Origin: Haplomitrium mnioides
Lineage: Eukaryota > Marchantiophyta > Haplomitriopsida > Calobryales
Assembly: GCA_049999725.1 (NCBI GenBank)
Contig: JBNGIS010009186.1
Location: 36,555 to 89,210, forward strand
Direction of reading: 5' to 3'
DNA: 52,656 bases
Below the pieces are notes generated by a model, which ran no database searches, was not told where the DNA came from, and worked only from the letters and a program-made list of their open reading frames with translations. Positions 1 through 10,935 of the stretch are shown here, one piece after another. A program made the position numbers and the translations under genes. Every line of letters starts with the position of its first letter. Within the stretch, counting starts at the first letter, position 1.

Positions 1-2265
1 CGTGGGCCTTACACCAATAGAAGCTCATATTCTTACAATTGATGACAACTACGACCAGAGATAGAGGTTGGAAATTACCTCAATTCAGAAGGTCTAACAT
101 TAACATCAGAGGTTTGTGGAGAGTGGGATGGTGTCATCTCAGAAATTGAAAAGAGAGTTAATGTTGGAGACTCTGGAGATCAAGCCCAAGTCAACACTTG
201 AGAAGACAATCACTTCTAAAGAAAATTGGTTCTAGCTTGCATTTCAAAGTGATGAGCTCTAGGATCTACAACAGAGCATATTTTCAATGTGAGAGAAAAA
301 TATAGTGAAGTGCCAAAAGCCGAAGGCCAATGGATCTCTCAGAATGGAGGACATGAAGTGGAGACCTTGGAGGTCCCTTCAAGGTCTTCTCGACGAGGTC
401 AAAATTTCAATTCTGAAACGTGTGGAAGCTGGAGAGCTTTCAATGGATGAAATGTCTTGGGAGGCAGAGAGACATAAAGTTTTGGCAGTGATGGTGAAAA
501 AGTTTTTGCTCTGAAGTTTACTGCACCAGCTGGGAGGAAGCAAGAGAGGAGCACCCTCTCTACACGGAGGAGTCCAAGATGGTTGCATTCTATTCTAGTT
601 TTGAGAAGCTTTTGGCAAGTTTGTTTTTTCACTGTACATTCATTTCTTTGGAGTTGTGGTGAGTTTAGAGTAAATTGTCTTTAGCTATAGTAAAATAGAT
701 TTTTAGTCCATTCGCAGATGGACTTCACAGTCCATTTGAGCATGGACTTCACAGCCCATACACGCATGGACTTCCAATTTTAGGCACATGTGAACTTTAA
801 AGTCCAAGCGCGTGTGGATTGTGGAGTCTAGACCCACCTTGACTATTAAGTCCTTGCAGTCAAGGACTGTTAAGTTCATGCGCGTATGGACTTTGAAGTC
901 CTTACGTGTCTAGACTTCAATGTCCATGTGCGCATGGACTTCAATGTCCTTGCTAGTTTGGAGTCCAAGGTCTTTGCTCAAATTGGCTTTCTCTCTAAAG
1001 TCTTAAATTTCTTTGTTGTCTCCTCTTTTTTTTTTCGTTTTTGATGTGTGCAAAAGGACAAAACGTTTAAACGACAACTTGCTAAAAATTTGATGACAGT
1101 TGCTAAAGGGCGAAAAAGATTGGGGGTCGAAGAAGCCCCAAAAGATCAAAACCATGCTCCAACACTTGTTTCCTACCCTCTTCCTTTTCTGCTTCATTGC
1201 CAAAAAGCTAGAGAGTGGAAATCAAGGCAGCAAAATGATGCTGCATCCCTTCCAACTAATGAAGTTGTGAGAGACAAGGATGAGGACGTATGGTCCTTTG
1301 TCGATGATCTCAACGTGGCATATTACCAAGTCCACGGAGAGGCTAACACTCGTCAATTGAAGGGATTTGTAAAACCTGAGTGTTTCACTTTGGCAATTGC
1401 AAATATTCCTTATGGTTACAACTTTAAGAAATGCAAGCATAACGATTATGAACCTTTTTCCAAAGATGACATTTTTGATATGGGTTCATCTTTTGCGGCA
1501 TTCATGACCTCAAATTTTTGGTATTTTGTGATTATACATTCTTTGCAACAATTTGACATCGTCAAGGATGTTATTTTGGAGGTTTTTTGTAGAATCGACC
1601 ACGACATCTAGTAATTATCTTGTTTAGTTTTCCTACACTTTGTTTTTAGTATCTAATTTGTTTGTTTTTCTTACTATAGGGACAAAAACAACATTCATCA
1701 TTCTGGTGGTTCAAGAATTACACACGCCCATGAGTATTGGACTGTGGGCTACTCAACAAAAGAAGGAAGAAGAGTATAAGGGAAGAAGAGTATAAGGCTT
1801 TTCAATTTGCAACTTTTTGATGTGAGTGGTCTCTCTTGGCAAATAATGCATAGTGTGTTTAGTTGTCTTGCGGTTTTGGCCAAACTAAAACATCAAGGAG
1901 ATGATGCTCGTGTGAATGTTTATCAAAAGCCCAAGGCTCTTTACAAAATTTTTATTGACCATTTATCAACAGAGCAAGATTGGATCTTAGATCTTTGCTC
2001 TAGGTCCAATACATGCCTTGTTTGTGATTTAAAACTGATGCAAAATTGCATCGATGTGGAATATGATAGATGTCAATCTATCTACATTCCTTTGAGAGTT
2101 TTGACGATGGCTTCTTTGCCATCCGACGTGGCAGAATCACAGATAGTATATTCATACCATAAGGAACCTGTTCCTCTTGGTATTGCAAGTGCTATTGGTG
2201 ATTCTTTTGCCATCTCTAGGATTGGAAAGTCTCAGCAAAATTCTCTGGCGGATGCAGATGCTTAG
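1..2265 (+). pseudogene. Gene B copy 0, 3' half: N4/N6 DNA-methyltransferase-like protein (partial)
   Basis: Three exons are visible by comparison with the other copies: part of exon 2 (1-614), exon 3 (about 1054-1610) and exon 4 (1680-2265). Exon 3 keeps an open frame with the catalytic-type motif NIPYG at 1402-1416 (DIPYG in the best copy). Exon 4 has a YQKP motif followed by the SAM-binding position, here DLCSRSNT (1990-2013), and VEYDR (2056-2070). In beta-class DNA methyltransferases the order is catalytic motif IV, target region, then motif X and motif I, as here. Damage: motif I has lost two of the conserved residues (G to R and G to N), the intron 2 donor is GC instead of GT (615), and the exon 3 acceptor TAG has become CAA. 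This copy is therefore unlikely to be an active enzyme. The start and the ParB-like part lie off the left edge or are decayed. Confidence 0.7.
705..965. repeat. 30-bp palindromic minisatellite in gene B intron 2 (PMT-0)
   Basis: About nine units of the type gaagtccatgcgcgcatgga repeat with a 30-bp period. The core ATGCGCGCAT is self-complementary. Many units carry CG to TG or CA changes. The array lies between the end of exon 2 and the start of exon 3, the same place as arrays at 7560, 28545 and 46200. Confidence 0.8.
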
Positions 2266-2595
2266 CTAGTGGATTTAGATGACACAATTCCTCTTAAAGA
2301 GGATAGAGCTGTAGCATTTGGTTGATGAAATTGTTTTACATAATAAAGTATTTTTTTTTACAAAGTTTTATTTGCTGAAGTTTCAATCTTGTTGCACTCC
2401 CAATCCATTTTAAGTATGTTCACCACGATTCAATTTGGTGTGCAAAATGGTTTTTGAACAAAACGATTTGGTTTTTAAGAAATTATCGAAGAATTCTATG
2501 TTGGCATGGAAGTTTACTTTCCTTTTTCATTTTCAGTTTCTTCTTAGATGACCTTCTGCATTCCCTGCTTCCAATTACTCAGTAGTCTTAGATTG

Positions 2596-2770
2596 CTTCA
2601 AATGTCCATGCGGGCATGGGCTTCAATTATTTAAGCTCAAGTTAGCTATAGTTGTCCCTGGGCACAAAGATCTTTCAAACAAAGCGTGCCTACACTTGAG
2701 CCTCAGTTGTCCATACGCATATAGACTTCAACAATCTTTTTGCAAATTTGCTTCAACAATCCTCTTACGC
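2596..2770. repeat. Palindromic repeats in the 3' subterminal region (PMT-0)
   Basis: Degenerate units built on tccatgcgggcatgggctt and similar lie between gene B and the terminal repeat. The same position is occupied by arrays at 5575, 30650, 33290 and 48000 in the other copies. Confidence 0.6.
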
Positions 2771-3116
2771 CAACACTGTAGTGTTCTACTTCAATTTTGT
2801 TTTTGTATAAAATTTGAATGTTTTTATCAAATTTTTAAATTATTAATATCATTTTTAGTTTTGAATATATTTAACAACAAATGTCATATAAAGTTTCTCT
2901 ATATATTTTGTTTGGTGATGCTCATGCTTTTGAAAGATGAAATTATAGAAGCAATTTTGTTAAAATACTCATAAGAATTTTTTTTAATACAATATGCACT
3001 CAAAGTGAGCTATTTTGGTATGTATAATTACATTTTCTTACAAAAAAATATTGCTAGCATGAAAATCATGATTTTGGATGCTAAAATTACAAAACTGGTG
3101 TTTGAGAGCAAAAAAA

Positions 3117-3160
3117 TGAAACAAGAACCATGTAGCGGTTCTTGGTTCAAAGTAGCGGTT
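3117..3160 (+). repeat. 44-bp terminal inverted repeat, gene-B end of PMT-0
   Basis: The reverse complement begins AACCGCTACTTTGAAC and ends TTGTTTCA. It matches 5173-5216, 32960-33003 and the reverse complements of 31216-31259 and 48765-48808. Within the repeat the word AGCGGTT occurs twice, about 20 bp apart, which could be a duplicated protein-binding site. Confidence 0.8.
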
Positions 3161-5172
3161 GTTAAGTATGGTGTCTCAGATAAAGCAGAATAAGAAAAAC
3201 ACTTTGCGACCAAGAAGCCTCAAACTATTGATGTGAAATTTGGTGCATGTCAAAAAGCTTGCAATTTCTTATGAGATTTGCAGCTTAATGGCTCATGGTG
3301 CTCTATAAGCATGGCATCCCACACAAAGCACAACAAGAAAAATATTTTGCGACCAAGAAGCTTTAGACTACCGACATGCAATTCGGTGCATATTGAAAAG
3401 CTTGCAATTTCTTATAAGATTTGAATTGGAGTAGCCCACATTGCTCAGTAAGTATGGTATCTCAAAAAAGCACACAAATAAAAAAGGGTTTTGCAATCGA
3501 GAACTTTTGGACTATTGATATGCAATTTGGTGCATGTCAAAAAGCTTGCAATTTCTTGCTAAATTTGCAACTAAAGTGAACCACAGTGCCATGTAGGTTT
3601 GCTATTTAAGATAAAAAACAACAAGAAAAAGATTTTGCAATCAAGAAGCCTTGGACTACTGATATGAAATTTGGTGCATGTAAAAAAGCTTGCAATTTCT
3701 CATTAGATTTGCACTTGAAGAGGCCTATAGTGCATTATAAGTATAGTGCCTCACATAAAACACAACAAAAAAAAAGATTTTGTGACCAAAAAGCTTTAAA
3801 CTACTTATATGTGATTCGATGCATGTCTAAAAGCTTGCAATTTCTTATCGAATTTGCAGCCAAAGTAGCCCACAATGCTTCGTAAGTATGTTATTTTAAA
3901 AAAGCACAACAAGAAAAAGATATTGTGACCGAGAAGCTTTGGAATATTGATATGCAATTTGGTGTATGTCCAAAAGCTTGCAATTTTTCATCAAATATAC
4001 AACTAAAGTGGCTCATAGTGCTTGATAAGTATGGTATCTCAAATAAAGCACAACAAGAAAAAGATTTTGCGATCGAGAATCTTCATACTACTGATATGAT
4101 GTTTGGTACATATCAAAAAGCTTGCAATTTCTCATTAGATTTGTAATTGAGGTAGCTCACAATGCTCTATAAGTATGGTATCTTAGATAAAACCCAACAA
4201 GAAAATGATTTTGCAACTAAGAAGCTTCAGACCATTGATATGCAATTTGGTGCATGTCAAAAAGCTTACAAATTCTTGTCAAATTTGCAACTAAAGTGGT
4301 CTATAGTGCTTTGTAAGTACACACTATCTCATATAAAGCTCAACAAGAAAATACTTTGCAACTGAAAAGCTTCAGACTACTAATATACAATTTGGTGTAT
4401 GTAAAAAGCTTGTGATTTTTCATCAGATTTGCAACTAAAGTGACTCATAGTGTTGTATAAGTATGATATCTCAGATAAAACACAACAAGAAAAATATTTT
4501 GCGACCAAGAAGCTTTAGACCACTAATATGCAATTTGGTGCATATTGAAAAGCTTGCAATTTCTCGTCAAATTTGCAACTAAAGTGGCTTATAGTGCTCC
4601 GTAAATGTGGCTTCTCACACAAAGCACAACAACAAAAAGATTTTGCAGCCGACAAGCTTCTGATTGCTCATATGCAATTCGATGCATGTCAAAAAACTTG
4701 CAATTTCTCATCAGATTTGCAACTCAATTAGCTCACATTGCTCCGTAAGTAAGGTATCTTGGATAAAGTCAAATAAGAAAAAGATTTTGCAACCAAGAAG
4801 CTTCAGACTACTGATATGCAATTTGGTGCATGCAGATAAGCTTGCAATTTCTTATCAAATTTGCAACTCAGATGGCCCACAGTGCTTTGTAAGTATGCTA
4901 TCTCAGATAAATGGCAACAAGAAAAAGATTTTGTGATTGAGAAGTTTTGGACTACTAATATGCAATTTGGTGGATGTCAAAAAACTTGCAATTTCTCATC
5001 AGATTTGCACTTGAAGTGATTCATGTTTCTCTGTAGGTATAGTATCTCAAATAAAATGCAACAAGAAAAATCTTTTGCGACCAAGATGCTTCAAACTACT
5101 TATATGCAATTTTGTGCATGTTGAAAAGCTTGCAAATTCTCATTAGATTTGCAACTAAAGAGGCCCACAAAT
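3161..5172. repeat. 144-bp tandem satellite, 14 units
   Basis: The landmark aaagcttgcaat (with variants) falls near 3253, 3397, 3541, 3685, 3829, 3973, 4118, 4261, 4405, 4548, 4694, 4837, 4982 and 5125, a period of 144 bp with drift of one or two bases. Units differ mostly by point changes. Short open frames here are by-products of the repeat, not genes. The array is bounded exactly by two PMT terminal repeats in opposite orientation, so PMT elements either inserted into a longer array or trapped this segment. Confidence 0.95.
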
Positions 5173-5216
5173 AGCTGCTACTTTGAACCAAGAACCGCTA
5201 GTAAGTTCATGTTTCA
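5173..5216 (-). repeat. 44-bp terminal inverted repeat, gene-B end of PMT-1
   Basis: It begins AGCTGCTACTTTGAAC and ends GTTTCA, the inverse of 3117-3160. The next 350 bp are AT-rich spacer that also resembles the inverse of 2800-3116, so the similarity extends beyond the TIR proper. Confidence 0.8.
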
Positions 5217-5574
5217 TTTGACATTCGAAAAAACCAAATTTGAAAATTTAGCATCGAAGATCATCAATTTGAAACTAGTAATATTTGTTTGCAAACAAAA
5301 ATATAATTTTTTACATCTAAATTGCTTATTTCATGTACACATTGTATTAAAAAATCTTCTTATGAGAATTTTATCAAAATTACTTTCACAATTTCTTCTT
5401 TTAAAAAAATGAGCATTAGAGAATAAAATATATACTAAACGCACAAAAAATTTGTTGTTAAATATTTTCAAAATTAGCAATAATATTATTAATTTCTAAA
5501 ATTGATCAAAACCTTCAAATTTTATTAGAGACATATTCAATAAAAAAAGACGTTTAAGCATGCAAAGAATTTGA

Positions 5575-5945
5575 ACCGTAGTTTTAAAGCTTATGCATAC
5601 ATGGTCTACTAAAGCTCATATACACTTGGAATGTTGAAGCTCATACGTGTGTGGAATGTTGAAGCTCATACGTGCAAGAACTTTGAAAAAGAACCCTAAG
5701 ATGTATACGCATGAGGATTGTTGAAGCCAAAGTTGGAAAAGGCTGTTGAAGCCCATACGCGCATAGACTACTAAATCTCGTGTGTGTAGAGACCACTAAA
5801 GCCTAGACACGCTTGGTTCACTAGGTCTCATGAGCACTTGGACAACTAAAGCCCATGCGCGCATATACAACTAAAGCGCATACGAGCATGGACTGCTGAA
5901 GTACTTGGGCGCAAGGAGTGCTAAAGCCCTTTTAGGCAAAGACTG
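5575..5945. repeat. Palindromic minisatellite, 3' subterminal region of PMT-1
   Basis: About twelve units of roughly 30 bp of the type ctaaagcccatgcgcgcat, with variants such as catacgtgtgtgg and catacgcgcatagact. The array separates the AT-rich terminal spacer from the 3' end of gene B. Confidence 0.75.
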
Positions 5946-7559
5946 CATAAACTTATGATTGAAGAAAACTTGTACAAAATCAAAATAAAAAGAAAGGGAA
6001 CTTCTATGCCATCATAGACTTTGTTGCTAACTTTTACGAAAACCAATACATTTTGTTCAAAAATCATTTTGAGAAAGAAATTGGATCACCAAGAAAATAC
6101 GTAATATTTAGAATGCAACAAGAATGAATCCCAATCACAAGATACTTTACTATTTTCAAAAAATACATAAGTTTGCAGCTACAACTTCAATCCTATCCTC
6201 TTCAAGAGGAATGGTCTCATCTAAATCAATTGCCTGAGAAGCTTTGGCATCTTCAACCTTTAGAGAATCATGTTGAGACTTTCCAGTCCCAAAAATTGCA
6301 ACAGAATTGCCAGATGCACTAGCAGTACCAAGAGGAACATGCTTCTTGTAGTTCAGATAGACAATATGTGATTCTGTCACATTAGAGGGCAAAGAAGCCA
6401 TCGTCAAAACTCTTTAGAGAATATAGATAGACTAACATCTATCATATTCAATGGCAATGCAATTTTGCATCAACTTTTTCAAAGCACATACAAGGCATAT
6501 GCCGGACCTAGAGCAAAGATCTACGATCCAATCTTGCTTTGATGACAAATGGTCAATAAAAAAGTTGTACAAAGCTTGAGGCTTTTGGTACACATTCATA
6601 TAAGCATCATCTCTTGGATATTTAGGCTTTGCTGAAATAGTTGAGCAGTTGAAAACACTTCACATAATTTGTCGATGACACCCATTTGCATCATTGGGTT
6701 GCAAGTTGAAGAGCTTCATACTTCGTTTGCCCTCCTTGGTCCAGTAGCCCATAGTCTAGTACTTGTGGTGTGAGCAATTTTGAGACCACCTAAATAATGA
6801 ATATTGTTTTTGTCCATGTAGCAATAAAAACAAATAGATGAGACAAAGGAAAGAAAGTAAAGGAAAAATAAAAAAGATAAACTAACATATGAAAAAATCA
6901 AAATACAACTTACCAGATGTCATGGTTGATGGTACAACAAACCTCCAAAAGAGCATCATCGATGATGCCGAATTGTTGAGAAGAATGGATAGTAACAAAA
7001 GACCAAAGATCCAAAGTTGTAATAGCCGCAAAAGAAGAAACCATGTCGAAAATGTCATCCTTGGTGAAGGGTTTAGAATAGTCATGCTTGCATTCCTTAA
7101 TGTTATGACTATAAGAAATATCAACAATTGCTAAAGTGAAACAATTGGGTTTCATCATTCTCTTCAATTGTCGAGTATTGGCCTCCCCGTGGACTTGACA
7201 AAATCCCACGTTGAGACTATTAGCATAGGACATTAAGTTCTCATCTTGCTCTTCAGGCCCTCCTTCGGTTAGAGAGGCAACAACTTCATTTTGCTGCATT
7301 GTCTTCCACTCTCTTTCTTTATGACAATAGAGCAGAGAAGCAAGAGGGTAGGATGCAAGAGTCGCGGCTTGGTCTTTATATGCAAGGGCTTCTTCGACCT
7401 CCAATTTCTTTCACCTTTTTGTAGTGGCCATCAATTTTTTCGGCAAGATGCCGTTTGATTGTTTTGTCCCCATATACAAAGCATAAAGAAATAAATTAAA
7501 GGATAAAAAAACAAAGACCTTTACTTAAAATAAGAGCATCGCTACAAACATCCATAGAC

Positions 7560-7900
7560 TCTCAAATCCCTACTCACGTAGATTCTTGAGTCCATGCGCG
7601 CATGGACTCTTGAATCCATCTATGCATGAACTCTTGAGTCCCTACACCTACGCGTGGACTCAAGGTCCTTGCGCGCATGGACTTAAGAGTCCATATGCGC
7701 ATCGACTAAAGAGTCTATATGGGCAAGGACTTGAGAGTCCATACGCGCATAGACTTGAGAGTCAATGTTTGCTTGGACAATGAGTCTATGGGCGCATGGA
7801 CACTTGAGTCCGTGAGTGCATAGACACTTGAGTCCATGCATTCAATGACTCATAAGTCCATGTGAGCATGGAATTGAGAGTCCAAATGCCTAGAGACTTG
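7560..7900. repeat. 30-bp palindromic minisatellite in gene B intron 2 (PMT-1)
   Basis: About eleven units of the type cttgagtccatgcgcgcatg. It sits between exons 3 and 2 of the minus-strand gene B copy. Confidence 0.85.
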
Positions 7901-9529
7901 ACAACCTTTAAAAACAATTTCAAAACAACTTTAGAAATAGAATTGAAAAACAAAAAGAAACACTTACCAACAATTTCTCAAAACTTGAGTAAAATGATGA
8001 CATCTTCAACTCCTCGATGTGGATGGGATAATCCATTATTGCTTCTTCTCATGAGCTGCATGCAGTACATCTCGGAGCAAAAATATTTCACCATCACCGC
8101 CAAAACCTTATGTCCAGTTTGCAAAACATTTCTTAAATTGAAAGCTCTTCGACTTCCACTCGTTTCAAAACAAAATTTTTAATTTTGTCGAGAAGACCCT
8201 AAATGGACCTCCATGGTGTCCACTTCATGTCCTCCATTCTCAAAGATCATTTGGCCTTTGGCTTTTGACCCTTCACAATATTCTTCTCCCGCATCATAAA
8301 AATGCTCGATTGTAGCTCTTAGAGCTCTCCACTTCTGAACGCCAGCTGGAACCAGTTATCTTGAGAAGTGACGGTTTTCTCAAGAGTGGACTTTGGCTTT
8401 ATCTCCAAAGTCTCCAACACCATATCTCTTTTTAATTTTTGAGATGACACCATCCCACTCTTCATGTACCTCTGATGCCAATACTCAACTCTTTGAATAG
8501 ATGTCATTTCCAACCTATACCGTTGGTCGTAATTGTCATTGGTTGCGAAGACGGAGCTTTTGTTGGTGTGAGTCCCACGTAAACATAGCAATTGTAGAGC
8601 AAAAGCATAGGATTTTTTGGCTCCATATTTGGTGATTAAAATCTGCCTTACGGCAACACTGTGATTGCCTCATGCAATCTTGTATCTCTAATTGTTAGGG
8701 TTTTTTAGGTCAAACTTTGACTTATCTTTTAACCCGCACTTTAGGTCCATCACAAAACACATACTTGTTTGTGAGCATTCTCTATGCCAAAAGCTCTACA
8801 AGATCTTCATTTAGCCTCGTAATCTAAAATGACCTCCAGTTATCCATTCTATATTCTGAAAGGTTCAAATTCTCCAACCAAATTGTTATTGTTTCCTTAC
8901 AGACTCTACATCATTGGATGGCAGACTCCATAATTTTATTTTTGTCTTCCTTAGACATTATCTAAGGATCTACCTGCTCTCATTCCTAAAAGGTCTGCAA
9001 CCTCTTGTGTGATTGCTTTTTTACTCTTGAGATTGGAGCCTACACCGACTTTGACTCTACTTCCTCGTTTGAGTTGTTAGGAGTTGAAGATGAAATGGCC
9101 GTAGAAGATGAATTGGTTGGAGATGAGAAGGGTGTTGGCTCCTCCTCAACATGTGTTAGGGGCACAGGCTTCTTCTTGTATAGAGACTGCTACTTCTTTT
9201 TTGGAGCCTTGATTGGCTCTATCTCTTTTGTTTTTTTTTTGCAGCAGACGATCCACTTGTTGTTGCCGTTGTTATAGTTGTTGCGTTTGGATGCAGCACA
9301 AATTGTTGGATATGTACGTCTGGCTTGACTTTCAATAGTTTGATAGAAATGGAAAACTTTATAAAGTCCCTTTCTACCCGCTTTGCATTCGTGTTAGCAT
9401 TGACAAAGTCCGGCAAATATTGAGAAAACTACAAGAAAAGAAGAAGAAGTGGTCAATGACTTAACATAATTTTTTTTCAAAAGTTTAATAAGGGACTAAG
9501 AGTGTTGTAACTTGTAGTGTAAGCTCAAA

Positions 9530-9850
9530 GATGCATTGTAGTCTATACTTGCATGGAATATGGAGTCCATGCAAGCATGGAATATGGAATCTATGTGAAC
9601 ATGAACTGAATAGTCCAAGCGCATAGAGATGCGCAAGGACTATGGGGTCCATGGAGGTATAGAACTGAGAGACCAAGTGTGCTTGGACTCGCAAATCCAT
9701 GTGCGCATGGACTCCCCAATCCTTACAGTCTTTACGCGCATGGACTCTTGAGTCCATACGCACATTGACATGCAAGGGTCAAAGAGTCCATGTGCGCATG
9801 GACTCCTGAGTCCCTACGCGCGTAGACATGTCCCCATGCGCAGAGACTTC
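9530..9850. repeat. 30-bp palindromic minisatellite in gene B intron 1 (PMT-1)
   Basis: About ten units of the type actcctgagtccatgcgcgc. Because the unit is exactly ten codons, a repetitive open frame (9775-9485, minus) appears; I treat it as a by-product of the intron array. Confidence 0.85.
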
Positions 9851-10261
9851 TGAGCAACAAAAAAATTAAAACGAATGAAAATAAAACCTTTTTGATCTCA
9901 CCTTGTCGTCGTCAAAAGTTGACTGAAGATCCTTGGTGAAGATGTCTGGTGGCTTCATCTCGTTGAAGAAGAATTTCTTTTGTAAGGTCTTGAAGAGGGT
10001 AATGGTCCATTTTGATTGCACAAGCAGCCCCATGTGGGCTATGTGCCCCTCTTGAATCATGGTAATTTGGACCAAAATGCCCATGTTAAATTATCACTTT
10101 CATCGTGAAAAAGGTAAAGCTGATGGTCGAGGTCCATTATCGCTCCACAACAAACTAGCCATTCGTTGTCTAGTTTTTGTGGCTCCAAAACCTTCAAAAA
10201 CATATGAATACCTGTAAGGCTTTGGTTGAGGTGGTATGGGAGTGTTGGCCTATGATGCCAT

Positions 10262-10546
10262 TTTATCCAAAGTAAAAACTAGTAAAATTTGAGGGCAAAA
10301 ATCTTATGAAGAAAAGTTCACAATGAGAGAAAGGGAAAAAAATAGCAAAATGACAAGAAATTGCAAAAATGACGACAACAAGAATACAAAACTTGGAAAG
10401 TAAACTCGCGACAATGGAAAGAANNNNNNNNNNNNNNNNNNNNNNNNNNNNNNNNNNNNNNNNNNNNNNNNNNNNNNNNNNNNNNNNNNNNNNNNNNNNN
10501 NNNNNNNNNNNNNNNNNNNNNNNATTATTATTATTATTATTTATCA
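10262..10546. promoter_or_regulatory. Shared intergenic region between divergent genes B and A (PMT-1), with a gap
   Basis: Gene B starts leftward at 10261 and gene A rightward at 10547. The A-rich region matches the 450-bp intervals at 25894-26355 and 37024-37474, which sit between the same two gene starts, so it probably holds both promoters. A 100-N gap removes the centre. Confidence 0.5.
10424..10523. other. Assembly gap, 100 N
   Basis: Exactly 100 N, the usual placeholder for a gap of unknown size. Open frames reading through it are meaningless. Confidence 0.99.
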
Positions 10547-10935
10547 ATGATTGGAGTTTTCAAATGCAAGAAAAGGTTAGAATTTTAAGATTTGTGTTCG
10601 CATAAAAGTGTTACTTTTGGCCGACATCTAGAGATAGTTTCAAATTGATGTTCTATGGAGGTAAGCAATAGAATACCTAAAGCGTCAAATATGATGTTAA
10701 GTATTTTTGGGAAAAAGATGGCGTTTGTTGAATCAGATAGCTCTACCCAAAAAGATCGAGCAAGTGAACCTTATGTACGCATAAGATCAGGGATTGAACC
10801 TTATATGCGTATAGGGTCAAGAAGAGTGAACAACTTGTGTCTAAATGATCAAAGAGAGAATCCAATGCACACATTGGATCCAAGACTCAATTTTCTCCAC
10901 GCATTGGATCTTTATTGTCGATCAAGAGGTCAAAG
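10547..10935 (+). pseudogene. Gene A copy 1, 5' part
   Basis: The start MIGVFKCKKRLEF aligns with the gene A starts at 35366 (plus) and 37023 (minus, MAGVFK type). The frame then breaks and resumes with the conserved LGKKM, ESDSSTQKDR and RIGSR words (10655-10820). From about 10760 the coding sequence itself contains the ten-residue repeat encoded by the palindromic minisatellite. Homology to gene A runs to GGTCAAAG at 10935, where the GC-rich insertion begins. The gene continues at 20489. I do not recognise the family. Confidence 0.55.

Larger units (their letters stand above)
1..3160 (+). mobile_element. PMT-0: right part of a TIR element carrying a ParB/DNA-methyltransferase-like gene
   Basis: The element enters from beyond the left window edge. 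It holds the 3' half of gene B on the plus strand, a subterminal stretch with palindromic repeats, an AT-rich spacer (about 2800-3116) and a 44-bp terminal repeat ending at 3160. The same order of parts is seen at 30427-31259 (PMT-2) and, inverted, at 5173-6156 (PMT-1), which fixes the boundary. Immediately right of 3160 the sequence becomes a 144-bp satellite. Confidence 0.7.
6156..10261 (-). pseudogene. Gene B copy 1: ParB-like/DNA-methyltransferase-like, decayed
   Basis: Exons by comparison: exon 1 10261-9902 (donor AAG/GTGAGA), exon 2 about 9420-8180, exon 3 7471-6914 and exon 4 about 6815-6156. Intron 1 and intron 2 each contain a palindromic array. Exon 3 has an open frame of 164 codons, but the catalytic motif reads DISYS (7122-7108) in place of DIPYG, and motif I reads DLCSRSGI (6521-6498), so both active-site motifs are lost. 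Exon 1 has an in-frame TAG four codons in and a later frameshift, and exon 2 has several stops. The best kept part of exon 2 is 8591-8319, with the conserved WHQR and DNWFQLAFRSGEL words. Codons 1-120 form an N-terminal region I do not recognise. Clearly a dead copy. Confidence 0.7.

Noticed and set aside
3161-5172. Short conserved peptides such as MQFGACQKACNF read from the satellite as small genes
   Set aside because: They recur every 144 bp with different stops and starts, as expected from translating a satellite.
7560-7900. Regular repeats that might suggest a CRISPR array
   Set aside because: Units are contiguous and degenerate with no distinct spacers, and the genome is eukaryotic.
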